Below are positions 19,645-27,671 of a stretch of DNA of 27,671 bases, piece by piece (positions within the stretch are counted from its first letter, which is position 1; each line of letters opens with the position of its first letter). Position numbers and translations under genes: made by a program. This stretch comes from Scleroderma bovista (Eukaryota > Basidiomycota > Agaricomycetes > Boletales > Sclerodermataceae): NCBI GenBank assembly GCA_037178675.1, contig JAYMGJ010000627.1, positions 1-27,671 of the forward strand, read 5' to 3'. The notes beneath the pieces were generated by a model. The model ran no database searches. It was given only the letters and a program-made list of their open reading frames with translations, and was not told where the DNA came from.

Positions 19645-21082
19645 ATGGCAGGCAGCTCTCGTTCGCCCACGTCGGGTTCACTACCTTCTGCACAAAAGTG
19701 TGCCAACCCTAACGCTTTGGAGCTTGGCCCGCGGAAGAAACCGTAGGCATTTCACTGTCACACAATGTCGTCTCACTCTGTTTGGTACTCAGGTCGATAC
19801 AAGATCCTTTAGCTCACCATGGTCACCATTTTGGACGTGTAGTCCATGCGTTTTGCAGTATCCAAACTTTGCTTACCAATGGCATCTTGAGAATGGGGGA
19901 AGAACCAGACATGGAATCGCTTTCAGCCGTGTGCGTTTGTATACGACTAGTACCCAGACACCATTACTTACCTTCGCATTACAGAGAGTGCAAGGAACTC
20001 GAAGTATTCTGTGAACTCCTGGGGATGGTCCCTGGGTTAGAGGAACGGCTAATGGAGTCTTCTGAGGACGAAGTAATCCTCGTTGCGGATCTTGTAAGTC
20101 AATTATCCCCGCTTAGTAGCTAGGCAGGTGCGCACACTCACGTCCGCAGCTTCAAAAAGGTGTAAATGGCGCCCGTGCCGATGACACAAAGGGAATGAAA
20201 GGTGCCATCATCGATTGGATTACGCCGAAAGGACAGATTTTGAATCCGCATATTCCGCACAACGTCAAATGTGGCAGAGGTTTTAATCACGAGCGCACCG
20301 GTGCTCTTCTCTGCCCTGCAGGCCTCAACTGGAACAATTTAGAGTATTTCTTCTCTTTGCTTTTTTATAAACACAGCTGATATTTACATTTTAAGGACAC
20401 GTGGCAAATTAATGAATGGTCAGATTCAGGTCGTGGGTGACCAGTGGCCCGTCTTTTTGTATATGAACTATACATACTGTGTGGGAGACCCGTGGAATGG
20501 ACTACTTCGGAGTGGCCTACTCATTTCGGTGAGTCTCCAATCCCCTTTCTTCTGTTACTATTTAACTATTATAAACAGGCATTTAAACACGTCTTTACAA
20601 CTCCTAGTTCTGTAGATCAAGAGCCGAAAGCAACACGATCCGGAAATGTGTGTATCCATGGAATGCGACGTGTCACTAAGGCATCTATTGCCTATGTAGC
20701 TACTCAGGTACGTATAGTTTCTCCGTGGATTATTACTCGCACTGAATGGTAATAGGCCCACTTTTCCCTCACCTCCGCGCAGATATTTTCTCGTATGGAC
20801 CTTCTCACCGACTCCAAGCGTTTCTATACCAGCATTATCGAACTCCTTGATGATCTGGATGATCTGGATGAAGTGGATGAACTCTTGGCGTGGTGGAACC
20901 GGTATGTGCCACATTTTTAGTTGTAAATACTGGGTTTCTGTGCTGATAGTTTATTCAGACAAATATTCCCTCTTTATACCGAATCTGAGCGTATTCCCTC
21001 GAAGGATAGTGTCCTTGCGCAGATTAAACAGAAGCGCAGGGAAATCAGAGAGGGTCCTGTGAGCCCCTCCATTGGAGTGTAG
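19645..21082 (+). CDS. DUF6698-family protein, eight exons, 356 residues
   Basis: DUF6698 proteins are basidiomycete-specific, often highly multicopy, and of unknown function. Exons 19645-19742, 19793-19930, 19985-20093, 20150-20343, 20396-20528, 20579-20707, 20756-20901 and 20959-21082 sum to 1071 nt and keep frame at every junction. Introns are 48-57 nt. Family blocks occur in order: HHFGRVVHAFCSIQTLLTNG, MVPGLEERLMESSEDEV, ARADDTKGMKGAIIDWITP, GFNHERTGALLCPAGLNWNN, VVGDQWPVFLYMNY, DPWNGLLRSG, AFKHVFTTPSSV, KATRSGN, TKASIAYVATQ, the acidic run DDLDDLDEVDE, and WWNRQIFPLY. The start MAGSSRSP is chosen because a TATA box lies 46 bases upstream. Length is typical and no key block is missing, so the gene is probably intact. 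It has no obvious signal peptide or membrane segment. The family call comes from recalled homologues; expression is unknown. Confidence 0.88.
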
Positions 21083-21233
21083 CTTTTCTACAACAAAAGC
21101 ATATATTATTGTCTTGGTTTAGAATATCTTGCAATATTACCATCATCCCTGACTATTTCTGCTGTGTTCAAATGATGGTAATTTTCATCAGTATAGTGTG
21201 AATTATAGGTGTGTGCCAGGTAGTAATTTGAAC
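21083..21233. other. 3' flank of the DUF6698 gene
   Basis: AT-rich sequence after the stop codon, with no coding signal. It probably holds the 3' UTR. No canonical AATAAA was found close to the stop codon. Confidence 0.3.
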
Positions 21234-21509
21234 ATGTCAATTTGATATCATTGCTCACCACACAACATCCTGGCAGCCATGTTCAGGCAAATCAAATATA
21301 CCATTGACTGTCATCTGTGCTGTATATTGTCATTGGGGGAATGTAGGTACTGTAGATACAGCTGACCAACCATGTCAACTTGACATCATTGTTCACCACA
21401 CAACATCCTGGCAGCCATGTTCAGGCAAATCAAATATACCATTGATTGTCATCTGTGCTGTATATTGTCATTGGGGGAATGTAGGTACTGTAGATACAGC
21501 TGACCAACC
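21234..21509. repeat. 138-bp tandem duplication
   Basis: Two head-to-tail units, 21234-21371 and 21372-21509, share long identical blocks such as CACACAACATCCTGGCAGCC and the CTGTAGATACAGCTGACCAA end. They differ at only a handful of sites, so the duplication is recent compared with the decay of nearby elements. The first unit also shows divergence in its first 25 bases. Confidence 0.9.
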
Positions 21510-21709
21510 CTACCAGCCTGACATGTTGAGTAGCATGTATGTCATTGAGTCATATCTTGCAGTTATGTATCAACCCTAGCAGTGGCTATATATTTTGAGC
21601 TACTGCATTATCAGTATGATGTCAAAGATTGCCATTATTGAAGTGACAAGACAATATAAATGTATATAAAGTCTTATCTAAATCCCTTTGATTTCCTGAT
21701 GTCCCAGTT
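21510..21709. other. Junction sequence before the truncated copia element
   Basis: No recognisable LTR, primer-binding site, gag or protease sequence is present. The copia coding homology starts abruptly near 21722, so the 5' half of the element is missing. A TATATAAA motif at 21663-21670 is probably incidental. Confidence 0.4.
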
Positions 21710-24565
21710 ATGTTGTACTGGAAGTTTAAGTATGTTATCACCTCCTACAACAACTATACTTCTCATGCCTGGACTATGCCTCTTCGCTCCAAACCTGCAG
21801 CGATTACAGCTGCCAAAGATTTCCTCAAAATGGTGCACATCCAACATGATATGCACATCGTTGGATGGATGTCTGATGTCGGCGGAGAATATAAATCCGA
21901 TCTGTTTGATCGAGCACTCCTTGAGAAAGGAATTAAAATATATCAAAGTGCTCCAAGAACCCCCATGCAGAATGGCCATGCTGAGTGTTTAGGGCGCACT
22001 CTCATGGACAAAGCTGAGTCTATGTGGCATCAAGCCTGCATTCCTGACTCCTGGTGGGAATTTGCGTTCACTCATGCAACCCACATTTACAACCATACTC
22101 TGGTAGCTTGCCTTCGATGGCACACCCCCCACGAAATGCTTAAGGGGGAGATGCCTAACATCGACCACCTATGTGTATTTGGCTGTGGAGCCTTTGTCTA
22201 CCTCCCAGCCTCAGCTAGAGCAAATAAGATGGCTCCCAAGTCAGAGCTTATGACTTATATCGGTGTTGCCCCTGGCAATGAGTGCAACTTCTTGTTTATG
22301 TGCTCCACCAATGCAGTGTTTACCACTGCCCATGCCGTCTTTGACAAGCGTCATTTCCCTTGCTGCCCCAAAAACAGGTGCGAACCTCTCGAGAACCCTT
22401 TTGGAAGGGTAAATCCAAAACCTACCACCAATCAACCAGGGAATCCCCCTGATGATATTGACAGTGATGATGATGTGGAACACGACCATGGCTACCCACA
22501 TCCCCAAGCGCAGGATGACGATCCAAAGCGCAAGGAACCCAAGGCTCCTGATGAAGAGCCTAATCAAATAAATCTTCCCCATACGCCATCTCCAGTGCCT
22601 CCACCAGCACCGAGAACACCTTCACCAGCGAGAAACCCGCCACCTCCGGCACTGCAGCGCCCTGGCCAAGCTGAACACCGCCAGAATGTGCCGCGACCCC
22701 CTGCAGTGGATATCCCTGCCCGCCCCCAACATGAACATAGAGCACCATTGCGCCCCAGTAACATATATGGTGAGCAGCAACATCCTGTCGAGCAACTCCG
22801 GGATATTGAAAGTGCCTCTCGATGGTGAGAAACAGTGGGTGAGGCCCCTAGACCCCCACAACCAGACACACCAGACCATATCCCTGGTGGTTTCCCCAAC
22901 ACCTCTGCAACGCTCAGTGAGGAAGATGTGCAAAAGATGTGCGAGGAAGGGGGAGCAAACCTAGTCTGATTCCTGATGGGCAAAGCCCTCACAACCAGTG
23001 AGCCTCAATATAAGAGCGTCCACAACTGGTCCTACAAGGACATTGCTCACTTACCCCAAGCTGAGCAGAAACTCTGGCAACTTGCTTGCCAAGAAGAGCT
23101 CGACGTGCTGCGAAAACGCAAAGTCTTTGAGCTAGTTGACCGTCCCCGAGACCGGAAGGTCATAAAGAATCAATGGGTCTTTGACATGAAGTCGGATGGC
23201 CGCAAGAAAGCCTGCTTAGTAGCGAAAGGCTTCTCCCAGGTTGAGGGATTAGATTTCGACCAGGTCTTCTCACCAGTCGTGCACTTTGAAACAGTGTGCC
23301 TCATGCTTGCGCTTGCTGCACTTGAGAATTGGTACATTACTGGACTCGACGTTTGGAGCGCCTACTTGTATGGCAAGCTCGACAAAGAGATCTACATGGA
23401 ACAACCTGAAGGGTTTGCAGTTCCTGGGCAAGAGCGCAAAGTGCTCCACCTCTGGCGTGCCCTCTATGGCCTCAAACAGGCCGGCCTAGCTTGGTGGCAC
23501 ACACTCAATGAGTCTCTCAAGGAGCTCGGGTTTGAGCGCCTTAAGTCTGAAGCAGGCATCTTCTTCTACAAGAAGAAAGGCACCAACATCATCATTGGTA
23601 TTATCTATGTTGACAACGCACTATTCTGTGGCCCTAACAAGGCTGTTGTTGATGCCATCAAAGCACAGTTCATGCACAAATTGGAGTGCAGAGACCTTGG
23701 AGAACCTAAGGAGTTCCTCCGAATGCGAATCACTCGCAAGGGTCGCGCTATCCACCTGGATCAATGCGTGTACCTCCAAAAGGTCATCGAACACTGCGGC
23801 ATGCTCAATGCAAAGTCCACAAGCACCCCACTGCCGGCTGGCTACTATGCCACCAAAAATACAGAGCCTGTTGATGCGGAACTCCGCTCCCGTTTCCAGA
23901 CGGTTATTGGGTCCCTTCTGTACCTTATGTTAGGCACTAGGCCTGACATTGCCTTTGCAGTCACCCATCTCTCACGCCATGCCGCGAATCCATCCCAGGA
24001 CCACCTCAACAAAGCACTTTATATCTGTCGCTATTTAATTGGGACACCTACATACTCCCTAGTGTACAATGGTGGATCCGGTGCTGGCCTGATTGCATGC
24101 ATGGACTCAGATTGGGGATCAGACCCTACCTCTCGCCTCTTGCAAACAGGTTTCTACCTGAAGCTTGCAGATGGCTTGATCAGTTGGACTTCTCATGCGC
24201 AGAAGACTATTGCATACTCATCCACTGAGGCCGAATACATGGCTTTGAGCGATTGTTCTTGCCAAGTTACCTGGATTCGGAGTTTACTCAGTGAGCTCGG
24301 CTATAAGCTGAAAGCTATCCTGATTTGCGGTGATAATCAGGGGTCCATATTCATGGCATCCAACCCTGTAACAGAGCCTCGCTCCAAGCACATCGACTTC
24401 CGCTACCACGGAATCCACGAGTCAGTCGCAAAAGGTAATGTGGAATTATTTTTCATTGATGGTGCTGAGAATCCTGCCGATCTACTCACCAAGAACTTAC
24501 CCTGCGAGAAATTTGTGAAGTTCAGAGCTCAACTAGGCTTACAGTTTCCCTCTGGCAGCATCTAG
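21710..24565 (+). pseudogene. 5'-truncated Ty1/copia pol (integrase, reverse transcriptase, RNase H)
   Basis: One frame runs through the region. Integrase core (about 21722-22120): the first catalytic aspartate position in a T-x-x-D-D-Y-type block is now AAC AAC (Asn-Asn, 21749-21754). The second aspartate (SDVGGEY) and the glutamate (QNGHAEC) remain. A proline-rich linker with SPAPRTP-like repeats follows (22380-22760). Reverse transcriptase: KARLVAKGF-type block (KACLVAKGFSQ), QVFSPVV, LDVWSAYL, ALYGLKQAGLAW. The catalytic YVDD is YVDN, with the Asn codon at 23615-23617. RNase H: ACMDSDWGSD, SSTEAEYMALSD, CGDNQGSI and SKHIDFRYH look complete. In-frame TGA codons at 22826-22828 and 22967-22969 split integrase from reverse transcriptase. 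Gag, protease and the integrase zinc finger are absent, so the copy is inactive. The order integrase before reverse transcriptase defines copia. Confidence 0.93.
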
Positions 24566-24600
24566 TGCCTTATTCACTGAAGTGCTCTATGTGCAGCACA

Positions 24601-24611
24601 GCAAGGGGGAG
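24601..24611 (+). other. Copia polypurine tract
   Basis: GCAAGGGGGAG lies directly against the 3' LTR start (TGTTGAAG), where plus-strand DNA synthesis would prime in the active element. It is 35 bases downstream of the pol stop codon. Confidence 0.75.
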
Positions 24612-24906
24612 TGTTGAAGTCACATGTGCACCCAGCATAAACTGTTGATGAAGTGCACACAAGACTGCGACCCATATTAGTGTAGACTTAGTAATAGTCC
24701 TCTTTAGAGTACATGTTACATGTCACATGTCACATGTCATGTGTCACAGTCACGTGTCACACTATTTGTTGTATATAAACAGCATTCATCGCTTATATAA
24801 TATAACAGCTCTTAACCAGCTACTGCTACCATCTCTGGTTGTGCACTCCACCCAACAGGTGAGTTGGAGTAGCAGTTCCTCTATGTATATAGGTATTGCT
24901 TCAACA
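24612..24906 (+). mobile_element. 3' LTR of the copia element, 295 bp
   Basis: The start TGTTGAAG abuts the polypurine tract, and the end CTTCAACA (24899-24906) is its exact 8-bp inverted copy. A TATATAAA box at 24772-24779 lies in the expected U3 position. Tandem ACATGTCACATGTC-type repeats (24712-24765) sit just upstream and may be promoter elements. The 5' LTR is not in the window, so no target-site duplication can be confirmed. The base after the LTR begins GCATA. Confidence 0.85.
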
Positions 24907-24988
24907 GCATAGTGATATGTTCTAAACACCATTTGAATATCCATATTACAATGTCATGTTACAAAGACAGGTTGCATATGCCATGCTA

Positions 24989-25440
24989 GGCTGGAGGAAT
25001 AATCCTGAATGCATAGACATACACCATAACTCACAACCATCATTGAATTGCTTTGGATGTGTGTTCCAGTGGCCAGTGTAATGTTCCAGAGGCCAGTGGA
25101 CTGTTCCAGGGACCGGTTGCATGTTCCAAGGACCGGTTACATGTTCCAGGGACCAGTTACATGTGCCATAGGCCAGAGGAATGATCCTAAACTCACAGAC
25201 ATGCACCATAATGTAATAACATCACTCAATAGCTACTGGTGTGTGTTACAGAACCTGATGTGATGTTCCTGTGACTGGTGTAATGTGCCAAGGACTGGTT
25301 GCATGTACTAGGGACTGGTTGCATGTACAAGGGACCGGTTGCATGTCCCATAGGCCGGAGGAATGATCCTAAACTCACAGACATGCACCATAATTTAATA
25401 ACATCACTCAATAGCTACCAGTGTGTGTTACAGGGCCCGA
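24989..25440. repeat. 182-bp higher-order repeat containing a 20-bp minisatellite
   Basis: A GGAGGAATGATCCTAAACTCACAGACAT-type block recurs at about 24989 (diverged), 25171 and 25353, exactly 182 bases apart. Between the blocks are runs of a 20-bp unit with consensus CCARGGACCGGTTRCATGTT: six units from 25066 and five from 25268. The two later higher-order units are much closer to each other than to the first. Confidence 0.9.
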
Positions 25441-25674
25441 TGTGGATAATTAGGTGTTTGAGACAGATATTGATTACTTTGACCTTCCTATTATTTCACC
25501 TGTGGTTTGAGTTTTTTTCAGTGTAATGATCTTCCTGCATCTCTTAGTGATACATTGTAGAAATGTGGTGTGCACAGTGAAGCTCTCACCTAATTCAGAT
25601 TGCATGAAGGTATACAAATATGTATGGTCCTACATAAACTAAATCATAGGATCATCAGCAACCTAACAAATTTT
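25441..25674. other. Spacer between the two satellite fields
   Basis: Unique-looking AT-rich sequence without coding signal. Confidence 0.4.
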
Positions 25675-27270
25675 CTGAAGGTCTGAAAAACTCTAATCAT
25701 CTGAAAAAAGCTGGCATCAGTAGAGTGAATCTGATATTCTGAAAAGAACCAAAATTCTGGTGTTCTGGCTCTCTGATGATCTGAAAGTCTGAAAACATCT
25801 GATATCAAAACTTTTCAGAAATTCTCAGACAGTTCAGACCATCAGAGGCCCAGAAGATCAGATTATCAGTGATTCTCAGAGCATCAGACAACCAGGCAGT
25901 AAGAAGAGCTAACTTCCAGACATTCTCAGTGATTTTCAGTGATTCTCAAACTGTTTCAGTGATTCTCAGATCATCAGGTAATCAGATATTCAGAATAGCA
26001 GAAATCAAGATTTCCAGATCTTTTGTACTTCAGACACTAAGGGTATTGTCAGACTATTTCATCTCATCAGACGGTCAGTCCATCAGGCCTCCAGATATTC
26101 TCTGATTATCTCAGAACAAAATTTCATCAGACATTCAGAATAACAGACTTCCAAGGTCATTCAGATTATCAGAGAGTGAGTACATCAGACCCTTTGATAT
26201 TTTCAGAATGTTTCAGATATTCTCTAATCATTAGATGATCAGATAGTCAGGAGAGCAGTTATTCAGTTCTTTTCAGACCACCAGATAGCAAGTACCTGAG
26301 GTTTTCAGATTGATTCAGAATATTTCAGATCATAAGGCAGTCAGAAACTTAGGATAGTAGTCCACCAGTGGTTTCCAGTCCACCAGAACATTAGAACAAA
26401 AGTCTCCTAGTTGTTTTCAAATGATTAGGTAGTCAGAGACTCAGTATCACAGTCCCCCAGTTGTGCTCAGATCATCAGAACATTAGAAAAAATGTATCCT
26501 AGTTGTTCTCAGATTATCATGTAGTCAGAGACTCAGTATCCCAGTCCCCCAGTTGTTCTCAGACCATCAGAATATTAGAACACCAGTCCCCAGTTATTCT
26601 CAGATCATCATGTACTCAGAGGCTTTGTATAGTAGTTCTCCAGCTGTTCTCAGATCATCAGATAGTCAGAGATTCTGTGTAATAGTCCCCCAATGTTTCT
26701 CAGACCATCAGAACATTAGAACACCAGTCCCCCAGTTGTTCTCATATGATCAGGTAGTCAGATCATCAGCAAAACAGCACTTTTCCCACCCCAAGTTTTG
26801 ACATGTTACATGAGTGATTCAGTTTCTACACTCTAACCCAGTATGTAAAAGGCTTATTTTGGATACAAAGAAGGTTCAGTGAAACTTTTAGGTAAGGTCT
26901 ATAGGCCAGTTTTTTTGTTCATTTTCTGTACAGCTCTGTATTACTGGGTACCTTTCTGTAATTTTCTGTAATTAGCTGTACAGACTCTACAGAGCAAAGG
27001 GTTGTTTTGCTGATGATACTCAGTATCACAGTCCACCAATTGTTTTCAGATCATCAGGCAGTCAGAGGCTCAGTATTATAGCCCCCTGATACTTCCCAGA
27101 CCATCAGGACATTAGAACATCAGTCCCACAGTTGTTCTCATATGATTAGGTAGTTAGAGACTCAGTATAGTAGTCCCCCAATTGTTCTCAGACTATCAGA
27201 ACACTAGAATACCAGTCCCACAGTTGTTTTCACATGATCATGTAGTCAGATATTCAAGTATAGCAGTCCT
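25675..27270. repeat. Irregular TCAGA-rich satellite array
   Basis: The array is built from variants of TTCTCAGATCATCAG and ACATTAGAACACCAGTCCC. Left of about 26370 it is highly scrambled. From 26380 to 27270 a longer period is visible: two alternating sub-units, CCCCAGTTGTTCTCAGATCATCAGAA-type and GTAGTCAGAGACTCAGTAT-type, recur roughly every 80-110 bases. A 256-bp element interrupts it at 26762-27017. No coding function is inferred. Confidence 0.85.
26762..27017. mobile_element. MITE-like element, 256 bp, in the satellite array
   Basis: The ends ATCATCAGCAAAACA (26762-26776) and TGTTTTGCTGATGAT (27003-27017) are perfect 15-bp inverted repeats. Weaker pairing extends to about 26 bp. The interior is unrelated to the array, has no long reading frame, and contains TTTCTGTA repeats with a TGTACAG inverted pair. 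Array units nearby (for example near 26430 and 26523) show the probable empty site GTAGTCAGAGACTCAG. Comparison with the flanks here gives no clear target-site duplication. Confidence 0.7.
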
Positions 27271-27476
27271 CCAGTGGATTTAGTATTAGTTGATAGACCA
27301 CACTAGCACATATATTGTTTGCAGAATACAATTGTCCCTCAATTTGAATATCAGCTTGAATACTTCCTTTAAACTCCTCTCAGTCCTCCTCTGTTGCCTC
27401 TGCCTTCTGGCAACTCCAACCTTTCATCAGACCTGCATATCTCTGTCCCTCTGTCCTCGGAAATACAAGGATGTAG

Positions 27477-27671
27477 GTACTATCACAAGGGCACAGCACA
27501 TATGCTGAAGCCAAAGTCCTCACAATCTCTGCAACCTCTCTGCCTGTTGTCAACACCCAAGTTTGTACAAAAGGCCAAGAAGAATATGAACAAAAGAAAA
27601 CACAACAGGCATTCTTCATTGTTGAATCCTACCCACAATGGGGTTATATGGTCTTGTGCTGCAACCATGAG
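27477..27671 (+). CDS. Possible partial exon of an unrecognised gene
   Basis: After an acceptor-like ATGTAG a plus-strand frame is open to the end of the window. It has a protein-like composition (VLSQGHSTYAEAKVLTIS, then QQAFFIVESYPQWGYMVLCC). An upstream exon was not identified, and alternative frames are also partly open, so this is weak. No domain is recognised. Confidence 0.3.

Noticed and set aside
22826..22969. Programmed readthrough or selenocysteine use at the two TGA codons in copia pol
   Set aside because: The catalytic Asp-to-Asn changes elsewhere show the copy is dead, and the stops fit simple CpG deamination.
22241..22992. Minus-strand open frames across the copia linker
   Set aside because: They are shadows of the proline-rich plus-strand coding sequence and have no domain features.
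24612..24857. Copia 3' LTR ending at CCCAACA (24857)
   Set aside because: A longer end at 24906 gives a perfect 8-bp inverted match (TGTTGAAG/CTTCAACA) rather than 5 bp.
25066..25367. CRISPR-like array
   Set aside because: The 20-bp units are directly abutting with no unique spacers, and the genome is fungal. It is a minisatellite.

Overview
The window looks like a transposon-rich, gene-poor stretch of a basidiomycete (Agaricomycete) nuclear genome. The grounds are introns of 44-65 nt with GTRNGY donors and CTAAY-type branch sites, a decayed Plavaka DNA transposon, Ty1/copia and other LTR sequence, and a DUF6698 gene, a family I know only from mushroom-forming fungi. No tRNA, rRNA or bacterial feature was seen.

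Layout: 483-5112 (-) is a broken Plavaka transposase gene. It has a relic intron, frameshifts, and an internal 325-bp direct duplication that brackets a 187-bp foreign segment. A second copy of that segment lies at 18131-18330. 5333-5900 (-) is a small unrecognised gene. About 6880-8640 is a decayed repeat field. 8770-12484 (-) splices cleanly into one 1137-residue Spt5-like protein: acidic N-terminus, NGN-like segment, seven KOW-like modules. 12736-13219 is a large imperfect palindrome with an outward-facing TATA box in each arm. 13290-14250 holds plus-strand coding remnants. 14350-15849 (+) is an intact seven-exon gene of unknown family. 16610-16999 is an orphan ORF. 17133-18060 is LTR-like. 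18558-19167 is a solo LTR with a perfect 5-bp target-site duplication, sitting in a decayed minus-strand coding region. 19645-21082 (+) is an intact eight-exon DUF6698 gene behind a TATA box.

21234-21509 is a 138-bp tandem duplication. 21710-24565 (+) is a 5'-truncated Ty1/copia pol whose visible lesions look like CpG deamination. It is followed by a polypurine tract and a 3' LTR (24612-24906). From 24989 to 27270 the DNA is satellite-like: a 20-bp minisatellite nested in a 182-bp higher-order repeat, then a long irregular TCAGA-rich array interrupted by a 256-bp MITE-like element. A possible partial exon runs off the right end.

Three genes keep open multi-exon frames (Spt5-like, the unknown 402-residue protein, DUF6698), while the transposon genes around them are broken. 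I see no direct evidence that these three act together. All exon models were made by eye from splice signals and frame continuity.
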